From Rhizobium sp. Root483D2 (GTDB lineage: Bacteria > Pseudomonadota > Alphaproteobacteria > Rhizobiales > Rhizobiaceae): a stretch of 64,000 bases of DNA. Each line of letters opens with the position of its first letter. Within the stretch, counting starts at the first letter, position 1. The notes under the pieces are model-generated. The model was not told where the DNA came from and did not search any database. It saw nothing but the letters and a program-made list of their open reading frames with translations. Position numbers and translations under genes: made by a program. Shown piece by piece: positions 36,152 to 44,217 of this stretch. Location of the stretch: the NCBI RefSeq assembly GCF_001426685.1, contig NZ_LMFB01000012.1:232995-296994 (forward strand), given 5' to 3'.

Positions 36152-38696
36152 CATCAATCCTACCGGGCAGGTAGATCTCACCAATTGTGACCGCGAGCCG
36201 ATCCATCTTCCCGGCAGCATCCAGCCGCATGGTTGCCTGATCGCCTGCGATGCCCGGGCGGCAACGGTTCTGCGGCATTCCGCCAATGCCGGAACCATGC
36301 TGGGTGTTTCTGCGGATCTCAACGGCTTGCCGCTCGAAACGCTTGTCGGGTCAGAGGCGACGCATACGTTGCGCAACGCGCTATCGACGCTCGCAGAAGG
36401 CGGCCGTCCGGCGCTGCTGCCGGGGCTGCATGTTACGGCCGGTATTTTCGATGTCTCGGTGCACATTTTCCGCTCGACCGTCATTATCGAGTTCGAGCCT
36501 GCGTCCGCCGGCCAGCCGCTGCAGCTTGCGCGCAGCCTGATCGGCCGCATCAGCGATATCGGCGATATCGATGGCTTGGTGCGCCAGTCCGCCCGGCTGA
36601 TCCGTGGCATGCTGGAATATGATCGCGTGATGATCTATCGCTTCGAGCAGGACGGCTCCGGCAAGGTGGCCGCCGAGGCCAAGCGCGGTGATCTCGAAAG
36701 CTTTCTCGGCCAGTATTTTCCCGCCAGCGATATTCCGCAGCAGGCCCGCATCCTCTATTTGAAAAACACCATTCGCATTATCGGCAATGCCAGCGGCGAG
36801 CGGATCGGCCTTGTGCCGGTTTTCGACGCCTCGGGCGAGGCGCTGGACCTGTCGCTGGCGCATCTACGCAGCGTTTCGCCCATCCATTGCGAATATCTGC
36901 GCAACATGGGTGTCGCGGCATCGATGTCGATTTCGATCATTGTCGATGGCGCTCTCTGGGGCCTGATTGCCTGTCACCATTACCAGCCGCGGATTTTGTC
37001 GATGGCGGAACGGGTGGCGGCCGAAATGTTCGGCGAATTCTTCTCGCTGCACCTGACGTCGCTGCGGCAGAAATCCAAGCTGGCAGCCGCCAACCGCGCC
37101 CGCGCCTCGCTTGATCGGTTCCTGCGCCTGGCCTCTCATCACGCCGATATCGCCCATTTGCTGACGGAACACCTGCCGGATTTCGATGCGCTGATGCCCT
37201 GCGACGGGATTGGTTTGTGGATGAACGGGGTGTGGAGTGCCTATGGGACTGTTCCGCCTGCCGCCGCCATTCCCGAGCTTGCGCGGCTGGTGGGCACGCT
37301 GGCCGAAGGCCGGGTCTGGGCAACGCACGCCCTGTCGCAGCGCATGCCGGAGGCGGAGGCTTTCTGCGCGCAGGCCGCAGGTGTCCTCGCCATCCCCTTG
37401 ACGCAGACCAAGCGGGATTACCTGCTGTTCTTTCGCAAGGAATTGATCCAGACCCTGAATTGGGCTGGAAATCCCGACAAGACCTATGAGACAGGTCCCC
37501 TGGGTGACCGGCTGACGCCGCGCCAGAGCTTTGCCATCTGGAAACAGACGGTGCATCAGCAGGCGCAACCCTGGACGGAAGCCGACCGCGAGATTGCCGA
37601 TGTGACGCGCGCAGCTTTGGTCGAAATCGGATTGCGCCACAGCGAGCTGATGGCGGAAGAGCGCAGCCGCGCCGAAGTGCGCCAGCGCATGCTCAATGAA
37701 GAACTGAACCATCGCGTCAAGAATATCCTGGCGCTGATCAAGTCGCTGGTCGGCCAGCCGCTGCAGGACGGCCGGACGCTGACCGATTATGTCACGTCGC
37801 TGAAGGGCCGCATCCAGGCGCTGTCCTTCGCGCATGATCAGGTGGTGCGCGGCGATGGCGGCGGGCTGCTGCTCGATCTCTTGAATGCGGAACTGACGCC
37901 CTACCGGCAGCCGGCCATATCGATCACGGTTCATGGGCCACCGGTCCTTCTCAACTCGCGTGCCTTCTCGGTCATGGCTCTGGTCCTGCATGAACTCTCC
38001 ACCAATGCCGCCAAATATGGTGCCCTGTCGCGGCCGGGCGGCCGTCTCGATATATCCTGGTCGCTCACCGCGCATGGCGATTGCGATATCGTCTGGTGTG
38101 AATCCGGTGGCCCTCTCGTCTCGCCGCCGTCGCGCACCGGTTTCGGCACGGCGCTGATCGATCGCAGCGTGCCTTATGATCTCGATGGCCAGAGCGAAGT
38201 GACCTATGCCAGCGAGGGGGTTACGGCCCGGTTCCGGCTGCCTGGAAAACATATTTCGCTGACGGAACAGGCGGTTTATTCGCCCTCGGGCCAGATAACC
38301 GGCGAAGAACCGCGCAAGGCGTCTCTGCCAGAAGATCTGAAGGTCATGCTGGTCGAAGACCAGATGCTGATCGCGCTCGATGTCGAAGGCATGCTCGGCG
38401 ATCACGGGGTGCTCGATGTGATGACGTCGGCCTCCGCTGCCGATGCCTTGAGCAGGCTTGCGCAATACACGCCCGATGTGGCGATCCTCGATGTCAATCT
38501 GGGCGCTGGCACCTCGCTTGCTGTGGCGCGCGAACTGGTGGGACGAAACATTCCCTTCCTGTTTGCCACCGGCTACGGCAACAACGAAATGATCCCGCCC
38601 GATTTCTCCTGGGTACCGGTCATTCGCAAACCGTATGACGCGGCATCGCTGATCACGACGATTGCCGGGCTTTTGGAAAACAGAGGCACCCGGTGA
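36138..38696 (+). CDS. bphP: Bacteriophytochrome with HWE histidine kinase and receiver domain
   Basis: An 852-residue red/far-red photoreceptor. The order is PAS (about 20-120), GAF (about 145-305), PHY (about 325-500), HWE/HisKA_2 kinase (about 515-720) and receiver (about 735-850). Biliverdin would attach to Cys17 (DLTNCDRE). The GAF has PASDIP with Asp198, and the PHY tongue has PRQSF at 461-465. The kinase has LNHRVKN with His525, an N-box ELSTNAAKYGAL, and WCESGGP, the HWE hallmark. The receiver has Asp785 (AILDVNLG) and a conserved Lys (RKPYD). It resembles Agrobacterium Agp2-type hybrids; absorption type cannot be read from sequence. Confidence 0.93.
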   Translation: MSQHDINPTGQVDLTNCDREPIHLPGSIQPHGCLIACDARAATVLRHSANAGTMLGVSADLNGLPLETLVGSEATHTLRNALSTLAEGGRPALLPGLHVTAGIFDVSVHIFRSTVIIEFEPASAGQPLQLARSLIGRISDIGDIDGLVRQSARLIRGMLEYDRVMIYRFEQDGSGKVAAEAKRGDLESFLGQYFPASDIPQQARILYLKNTIRIIGNASGERIGLVPVFDASGEALDLSLAHLRSVSPIHCEYLRNMGVAASMSISIIVDGALWGLIACHHYQPRILSMAERVAAEMFGEFFSLHLTSLRQKSKLAAANRARASLDRFLRLASHHADIAHLLTEHLPDFDALMPCDGIGLWMNGVWSAYGTVPPAAAIPELARLVGTLAEGRVWATHALSQRMPEAEAFCAQAAGVLAIPLTQTKRDYLLFFRKELIQTLNWAGNPDKTYETGPLGDRLTPRQSFAIWKQTVHQQAQPWTEADREIADVTRAALVEIGLRHSELMAEERSRAEVRQRMLNEELNHRVKNILALIKSLVGQPLQDGRTLTDYVTSLKGRIQALSFAHDQVVRGDGGGLLLDLLNAELTPYRQPAISITVHGPPVLLNSRAFSVMALVLHELSTNAAKYGALSRPGGRLDISWSLTAHGDCDIVWCESGGPLVSPPSRTGFGTALIDRSVPYDLDGQSEVTYASEGVTARFRLPGKHISLTEQAVYSPSGQITGEEPRKASLPEDLKVMLVEDQMLIALDVEGMLGDHGVLDVMTSASAADALSRLAQYTPDVAILDVNLGAGTSLAVARELVGRNIPFLFATGYGNNEMIPPDFSWVPVIRKPYDAASLITTIAGLLENRGTR

Positions 38697-38777
38697 TCTG
38701 ATTGCCTCGCGGCGGTGCGTCGAGTAGGGTCCAGCCGGAAGGGCAGGCGCAACCGCCGCCCGGCAACGGAATTCGTC

Positions 38778-39983
38778 ATGACGCTTCAGGGAAAACGTAT
38801 CCTCCTCATCATTTCCGGTGGGATCGCAGCCTATAAGAGCCTCGATCTGATCCGGCGCCTGCGCGAGCGCGGAGCGTCCGTGCGCCCGGTGATGACGGCT
38901 GGCGCGCAGGCCTTCGTCACCCCGCTTGCCGTCGGCGCACTGGCTGCCGATAAGGTCTTCACCGAGCTGTTTTCCCGCGAGGACGAACAGGATGTCGGCC
39001 ATATCCGTCTCGCCCGCGATTGCGATCTGATCGTGATCGCACCCGCGACCGCCGGCCTGATGGCGAAAATGGCGCATGGCCTTGCCGATGATCTCGCCTC
39101 CACCATCCTTCTGGCAACCGACAAGCCAGTGCTTGCCGCCCCTGCCATGAACCCGAAAATGTGGTCGCATCCGGCCACCCGCCGCAATCATGCAGCGCTT
39201 GTCGCCGATGGCATCCATTTCATCGGTCCAGCCTCCGGCGAAATGGCCGAAAGCGGCGAAAAAGGCGAGGGGCGGATGGCAGAACCGCTTGATATCGCCG
39301 CTGCCGCAGAGGCGCTGCTCGATATAAGCCCCAAACCTCTCACCGGTAAAAAAGCCATCGTCACATCCGGACCGACGCATGAGCCGATCGATCCCGTGCG
39401 CTATATCGCCAACCGCTCGTCCGGCAAGCAGGGCCATGCCATAGCCGCCGAACTCGCCCGGCTCGGCGCCGATGTGACGCTGGTCTCCGGACCGGTCACG
39501 ATCGCCGATCCGAAGGGGGTCACGGTCGTGCATGTGGAGCGGGCCGAAGAAATGCGCGACGCGGTCCTTGCGGCATTGCCGGCCGATATTGCCGTCATGG
39601 TCGCCGCCGTCGCCGATTGGCGGGTGGCAAGCGCGTCCGGCAACAAGATCAAGAAACAGCCCGGCGAAGCGCCGCCGCCGCTGCTGCTGACCGAAAATCC
39701 GGATATTCTGAAAACCATCGGCCATCATGCCAAACGGCCGGACCTTGTGATCGGCTTTGCCGCAGAGACGCAGAATGTCGCGGAAAACGGCCGCTCGAAG
39801 CTGGAGCGCAAGGGTGCCGATTACATCCTTGCCAATGACGTCTCGCCCCATACCGGCATCATGGGCGGTGATCGCAATACGGTGAAGGTGATCGGCAAGT
39901 CAGGTGACGAGGACTGGCCGGAAATGGACAAGCAGGCCGTAGCCGAGCGGCTCGGCGCGCTGATCGCCTCACATTTTCGCTGA
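38778..39983 (+). CDS. coaBC: Bifunctional phosphopantothenoylcysteine decarboxylase/phosphopantothenate-cysteine ligase
   Basis: Two steps of coenzyme A synthesis in one 401-residue protein. The N-terminal CoaC flavoprotein has SGGIAAYKSLDLIRRLRERG and the substrate-clamp PAMNPKMW. The C-terminal CoaB domain starts near 190 (GKKAIVTSGPTHEPIDPVRY) and has NRSSGKQGHAIA. Oddly, the loop that carries the reducing cysteine in E. coli (PASGSQACG) reads PASGEMAESGEKGEGRM, with no Cys. The start is ATG 38778. dut usually follows directly but is 14 kb downstream here. Confidence 0.95.
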   Translation: MTLQGKRILLIISGGIAAYKSLDLIRRLRERGASVRPVMTAGAQAFVTPLAVGALAADKVFTELFSREDEQDVGHIRLARDCDLIVIAPATAGLMAKMAHGLADDLASTILLATDKPVLAAPAMNPKMWSHPATRRNHAALVADGIHFIGPASGEMAESGEKGEGRMAEPLDIAAAAEALLDISPKPLTGKKAIVTSGPTHEPIDPVRYIANRSSGKQGHAIAAELARLGADVTLVSGPVTIADPKGVTVVHVERAEEMRDAVLAALPADIAVMVAAVADWRVASASGNKIKKQPGEAPPPLLLTENPDILKTIGHHAKRPDLVIGFAAETQNVAENGRSKLERKGADYILANDVSPHTGIMGGDRNTVKVIGKSGDEDWPEMDKQAVAERLGALIASHFR

Positions 39984-40796
39984 TACCATCCGGTCTATCC
40001 GCGACGTGCCGGGCGCTGTACCCGCCGTACCGAACAGGCGCACATCGACGCCGTTTTCGCCGACGATGACGGCGGTTCCATCCGGAATTTCCACCCAGGT
40101 ATTGTCGTCGTCGTTCAGCGGCTCGGAGACCAGGCAATAGCCGCCGCTAGGCCCCATCGGCGATGCATAAAGCGTCGGCGCCTTCCAGTCGGATGCATAG
40201 CGCACGGCATAGAGATCATGTCCGTCGGAAAGTGCCGCCGTGAAACGCACCAGAACCTTGCGCTCCAGGTGCTCGGCCAGCCGTTCGACAAAGGCGAGCG
40301 TCTCGGCGATTGCGCCCAGCGGATCCTGATCGAGGCCGAACTGCAGCGCCAGCAAGAAGAGAAGTTCACTATCGGTCGAGCCGGTGCGGGCGGTGTAGAG
40401 ATCGTTGTCGAGCATCGCCTCCATCGGCCGGCGCAAATGCTCGAAATCGCCGATCTGGCCATTGTGCATGAAGGACCAGCGGCCATGCACGAAGGGGTGG
40501 CAATTGTCGCGCCGCGTGCCGCCGCCGGTCGCAGCCCGCACATGGGCGAGAAATAGCGGCGAGCGGATCTGCCGGGCAATGCTTTTCAGGTTGCAGTCCG
40601 ACCAGGCAGGCAGGATATCGCGGTAGCGGCCGGGTTCGGGATGATCGCCGTACCAGGCGATGCCGAAGCCGTCACCGTTGGTCGCCGTCTTGGCGCGGGT
40701 GGCGCAATGGGATTGCTCGATCAGCGAATGGGCCGGCGAGGACACCAGTTCTTCCAGATAAAGCGGCTCTCCGCGATAGGCTGCCCAGCGGCACAT
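39969..40796 (-). CDS. Class II glutamine amidotransferase (YafJ/EgtC-like)
   Basis: A 275-residue Ntn-hydrolase of the glutamine amidotransferase type II family. Removal of Met1 exposes the nucleophile Cys2 (MCRWAAYRGEPL). NGDGFGIAWYG, FLAHVRAATGG and FMHNGQIGDFEHL are the glutaminase motifs, with TGSTDSELLF after them. YafJ-like proteins are close to the ergothioneine enzyme EgtC, but no egtABD genes are nearby, so the substrate is open. It is convergent with coaBC, overlapping it by 15 nt. Confidence 0.88.
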   Translation of the reverse strand: MCRWAAYRGEPLYLEELVSSPAHSLIEQSHCATRAKTATNGDGFGIAWYGDHPEPGRYRDILPAWSDCNLKSIARQIRSPLFLAHVRAATGGGTRRDNCHPFVHGRWSFMHNGQIGDFEHLRRPMEAMLDNDLYTARTGSTDSELLFLLALQFGLDQDPLGAIAETLAFVERLAEHLERKVLVRFTAALSDGHDLYAVRYASDWKAPTLYASPMGPSGGYCLVSEPLNDDDNTWVEIPDGTAVIVGENGVDVRLFGTAGTAPGTSRIDRMVSAKM

Positions 40797-41136
40797 GCAG
40801 GATACTCCGGATTGCGGGGATGGCCCGCCTTGATGGTTCGTTAACCATGATATTGGCCGATCATCCGGCCGAACATGGTAAAAATGCGTTAACGAACTCA
40901 ATCATTTCCGCATCTTCCCGTTTAATTGGCCATTTTGGGACGTCCGGCCTGTTTGCTGGGGGAATGCCGGACGAGAAACCGGCCCATCCAGTCCGGCAAC
41001 CACTGGTAGGCATCATCCTTGGAACACTCTCTAAACCGCCGAAAAAATGCAGATGTGGAATGTATGTTCTATTCTTGCAGCGATGTTTTGCATAAGGTCC
41101 TACGCGACAGCAGAGAGCAGGAAGAGACCCGGATCC
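40797..41136. other. Divergent region between the amidotransferase gene and iolR
   Basis: This 340-bp gap has no gene. It holds a 10-bp inverted repeat, GTTCGTTAAC (40836-40845) and GTTAACGAAC (40888-40897), 42 bp apart and just upstream of the amidotransferase start. A possible IolR operator is at 41057-41070. The inverted repeat also contains TTAACCAT, similar to a CtrA half site. Which gene it controls is unknown. Confidence 0.45.
41057..41070. promoter_or_regulatory. Possible IolR operator upstream of iolR
   Basis: GGAA-TGTATG-TTCT fits, with one mismatch, the GGAA-N6-TTCC motif reported for rhizobial IolR. It lies 66 bp before the iolR start, where it could serve autoregulation. A very similar element (GGAA-TTTATG-TTTC) precedes iolC. 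Confidence 0.45.
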
Positions 41137-42000
41137 ATGGCCGAAACCGAAAACAGCATCGCCATTCCGCAGGATTTCGACGGGCTCAAGACGATCATCC
41201 TGGAGCGCAAGGCGCAGCTGCCGAAGCGGCTGCGCCAGGTGGCAGCCTATGCGCTCGACAATCCCGACGAGATCGCCTTCGGCACGGCGGCCAGCATCGC
41301 AACGTCAGCCGATGTCCAGCCCTCGACCCTGGTGCGCTTTGCCCAGCATTTCGGCTTTGAAGGGTTTTCCAGCCTGCAGCAGATTTTCCGGGCACGCTTG
41401 CGCGAGCGCACGCCCGGCTATGATGAGCGCCTGAAGGCACTGAGCGGCAATGATCACAGCAAGCTGGAAAGCGGCTCGATCTTCAACGGCTTCGTGGCCG
41501 CCGCCCATCGTTCCCTCGACAACATCGCCAGTTCCGTCGAGCCTGAAGCCTTCGAGCGCGCCGTCAATATCCTGGCTGCGGCCGAAACCATCTATCTCGT
41601 CGCCAAGCGGCGGTCCTATCCGATCTCCGGTTACATGGCCTATGCGTTTGGAAAGCTGAAGGTCAAATATCAGCTGGTCGGCACGGCGGCCGGGATCGAT
41701 GACGATATTCTGGCCATGGCCGGCCCGAAGGATGCGGCCTTCGCCGTCAGTTTCTCGCCCTATGCGTCCGAAAGTGTCAATCAGGCCAAGCTGCTCGCCA
41801 ATCGCAGGGTCCCCGTCGTGTCCCTGACCGATTCGGCCTTCTCGCCGCTGGCGGAATCCTCGAAAGTCTGGTTCGAGCTGGTCGAGGCCGATCATGCCGG
41901 GTTTCGCTCACTCTCCGCCAGCATGGCCTTCGCCATGGCGCTGACGGTTGCCGTTGCGGAAAAAAGGCGGCGGATCGGCGAAGATGATTTAATAGAATGA
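41137..42000 (+). CDS. iolR: RpiR-family regulator of inositol catabolism
   Basis: A 287-residue RpiR/MurR-family protein, the likely repressor of the adjacent iol genes. The N-terminal HTH_6 domain (about 12-90) includes FGTAASIATSADVQPSTLVRFA, and a SIS sugar-phosphate domain follows (about 125-260, AETIYLVAKRRSYPISGYMAY), which would sense an inositol intermediate. The frame opens 30 codons upstream; ATG 41137 fits the family N-terminus. It is 104 bp upstream of iolC on the same strand, with a candidate operator in each upstream gap. Confidence 0.88.
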   Translation: MAETENSIAIPQDFDGLKTIILERKAQLPKRLRQVAAYALDNPDEIAFGTAASIATSADVQPSTLVRFAQHFGFEGFSSLQQIFRARLRERTPGYDERLKALSGNDHSKLESGSIFNGFVAAAHRSLDNIASSVEPEAFERAVNILAAAETIYLVAKRRSYPISGYMAYAFGKLKVKYQLVGTAAGIDDDILAMAGPKDAAFAVSFSPYASESVNQAKLLANRRVPVVSLTDSAFSPLAESSKVWFELVEADHAGFRSLSASMAFAMALTVAVAEKRRRIGEDDLIE

Positions 42001-42023
42001 AAATTCCACATTGACTAAACGAC

Positions 42024-42037
42024 GGAATTTATGTTTC
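42024..42037. promoter_or_regulatory. Possible IolR operator upstream of iolC
   Basis: GGAA-TTTATG-TTTC is 67 bp before the iolC start and shares 11 of 14 bases with the site before iolR. It is a one- to two-base variant of GGAA-N6-TTCC. The shared TATGTT core makes a common binding protein plausible. Confidence 0.45.
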
Positions 42038-42104
42038 ATAACGGCGATACCCCACCAGCCAATAAAAATGTCGGCGCGACGCAAGCGCCCGCCGGGAGGA
42101 AGCA

Positions 42105-44036
42105 GTGAGCCAGAGCAACGGTACGCAGGCGGACAAGCCGCTTGATCTTATCACCATCGGCCGCGCCTCGGTCGATCTTTACGGCCAGCAGATCGGAACC
42201 CGGCTTGAAGATGTCGCCAGCTTCGCCAAATCCGTCGGCGGCTGCCCGACCAATATCTCCGTCGGCACCGCCCGTCTCGGCCTGAAATCGGCGCTTCTGA
42301 CCCGTGTCGGCAAGGAGCAGATGGGCCGCTTCATCCGCGAGCAGCTGGAGCGCGAGGGTGTCGAGACGAAAGGTATCGTCACCGATCCCGAGCGGCTGAC
42401 GGCCCTTGCCATCCTGGCTGTCGAAAGCGACCATTCGTTCCCGTTGCTGTTCTACCGCGACCATTGCGCCGATAGCGCGCTCTGCGAAGACGATATTTCC
42501 GAGGACTTCATCCGTTCGGCCCGCGCCATCCTCGTTACCGGCACGCATTTTGCCAAGCCCCATACCGATGCCGCCCAGCGCAAGGCGATCCGCATCGCCA
42601 AGGAAAGCGGCGCCAAGGTGGTGTTCGATATCGACTACCGCCCGAACCTGTGGGGCCTTGCCGGCCATGATGCCGGTGACAATCGCTACATCGCCTCGGA
42701 AGAGGTGTCGGCGCATCTGAAAACTGTGCTTGCCGATTGCGACCTGATCGTCGGCACCGAAGAGGAAGTGCTGATCGCATCCGGCGACAGCGACCTTCTG
42801 GCAGCGCTAAAGACCATACGCGCCAATTCGAAGGCGACGATCGTCTTGAAGCGCGGCCCGATGGGCTGCATCGTCTATGATGGCGCCATCTCCGATAATC
42901 TGGAAGACGGCATTGTCGGCAAGGGTTTTCCGATCGAGGTCTACAACGTGCTTGGCGCCGGCGACGCGTTCATGTCCGGTTTCCTGCGCGGCTGGCTGAA
43001 GGACGAGCCGCATGCGACCTCGGCCACCTGGGCCAATGCCTGCGGCGCCTTTGCCGTGTCGCGTCTGCTCTGCGCGCCGGAAATCCCGACCTGGACCGAG
43101 CTGCAGTTCTTCCTCGAGAAGGGCAGCAAGGAGAAGGCGCTGCGCAAGGACGAGGCGATCAACCACATTCATTGGGCAACCACGCGGCGCCGCGAAATTC
43201 CGCAGCTGATGGCGCTCGCTATCGATCACCGCAGCCAGCTGGAAGATCTCGCCGGGGACAATGCCGCGCTTTTGGCCCGCATCCCGGCCTTCAAGGTCCT
43301 CGCCGTCAAGGCGGCCGAGCGCATCGCCAATGGCCGTCCCGGCTTCGGCATGCTGATCGACGACAAATATGGCCGCGATGCGCTCTATGCCGTCAACAAG
43401 AACTTCTGGATCGGCAAGCCGATCGAGCTTCCCGGCTCGCGTCCGCTGCAGTTCGAGTTCAGCCAGGATCTCGGCAGCCGGCTGATCGAATGGCCGGTCG
43501 ATCACTGCATCAAGGTCCTGAGCTTCTTCCATCCGGATGATCCTACGGAGATGAAGGCCACCCAGATTGCCAAGCTGCGCTCCGCCTTCGAGGCGGCCCG
43601 CAAGGTCGGCCGCGAAATCCTCATCGAGATCATCGCCGGCAAACATGGTACGCTCGATGACACCACGATCCCGAGGGCACTCACCGAACTCTACGACGCC
43701 GGCCTGAAACCGGACTGGTGGAAACTGGAGCCGCAGGCAAGCCGTGCCGCCTGGGCTGCGGTCGATGCCGTGATCGAAGCGCGCGATCCCCTTTGCCGGG
43801 GCGTCGTTCTGCTCGGGCTGGAAGCACCCTATGAGGCGCTGAAGGACGGCTTTGCCGCCGCCCGCACGTCAAAAACCGTCAAGGGTTTCGCCGTCGGCCG
43901 CACGATCTTCGCCGAGGCCAGCAAGGCCTGGCTGGCGGGCGAGATCGATGACGAACAGGCGATCGCTGATATGGCGGGCAGGTTCGAGGCGCTGGTCAAT
44001 CTTTGGCTCGGGCTGGCGGAAACGAAGGCGGCTTGA
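42105..44036 (+). CDS. iolC: 5-dehydro-2-deoxygluconokinase fused to a DUF2090 aldolase-like domain
   Basis: A 643-residue fusion. The N-terminal PfkB kinase (about 1-325) phosphorylates 5-dehydro-2-deoxygluconate; SVGGCPTNISVGTARLG and NVLGAGDAFMSGFLRG are the two PfkB signatures. The C-terminal DUF2090 domain (about 335-640) belongs to the class I aldolase-like superfamily and probably cleaves the phosphorylated product, replacing a separate iolJ. The start is GTG after GGGAGGAAGCA. Such fusions occur in other rhizobia. It leads the iolCDEB series. Confidence 0.93.
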   Translation: MSQSNGTQADKPLDLITIGRASVDLYGQQIGTRLEDVASFAKSVGGCPTNISVGTARLGLKSALLTRVGKEQMGRFIREQLEREGVETKGIVTDPERLTALAILAVESDHSFPLLFYRDHCADSALCEDDISEDFIRSARAILVTGTHFAKPHTDAAQRKAIRIAKESGAKVVFDIDYRPNLWGLAGHDAGDNRYIASEEVSAHLKTVLADCDLIVGTEEEVLIASGDSDLLAALKTIRANSKATIVLKRGPMGCIVYDGAISDNLEDGIVGKGFPIEVYNVLGAGDAFMSGFLRGWLKDEPHATSATWANACGAFAVSRLLCAPEIPTWTELQFFLEKGSKEKALRKDEAINHIHWATTRRREIPQLMALAIDHRSQLEDLAGDNAALLARIPAFKVLAVKAAERIANGRPGFGMLIDDKYGRDALYAVNKNFWIGKPIELPGSRPLQFEFSQDLGSRLIEWPVDHCIKVLSFFHPDDPTEMKATQIAKLRSAFEAARKVGREILIEIIAGKHGTLDDTTIPRALTELYDAGLKPDWWKLEPQASRAAWAAVDAVIEARDPLCRGVVLLGLEAPYEALKDGFAAARTSKTVKGFAVGRTIFAEASKAWLAGEIDDEQAIADMAGRFEALVNLWLGLAETKAA

Positions 44037-44055
44037 TGGGATGGTGGTGAATTTA

Positions 44056-44171
44056 CCTCCCCCTTGAGGGGGGAGGTCGCAGCGGAGCTGCGGGTGGGGG
44101 TGATCCGTTGGGTACTGCGGGCGTCACCCCACCCCGGACCTGCGGTCCGACCCTCCCCCTCAAGGGGAGGG
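44056..44171. repeat. RIME-like palindromic repeat between iolC and iolD
   Basis: A 116-bp C/G-rich element with near-identical inverted ends, CCTCCCCCTTGAGGGGGGAGG (first arm, 44056-44076) and its relative at 44151-44171. Inside, GGGTGGGGGTGA pairs with TCACCCCACCCC-like sequence and CGGACC-TGC-GGTCCG (44135-44149) forms a hairpin. Size and nested palindromes resemble rhizobial RIME elements. No coding content. Confidence 0.75.
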
Positions 44172-44217
44172 TGTGAAGTGGAAAATCGAGGCAATGTCCT
44201 CGTTCGAGGAGGAAACA

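Noticed and set aside
36864..39851. A 995-codon open frame on the minus strand opposite bphP and coaBC
   Set aside because: It runs antisense to two well-identified genes, has low-complexity Arg/Gly/His-rich composition and matches no family; long antisense frames are common in high-GC DNA.
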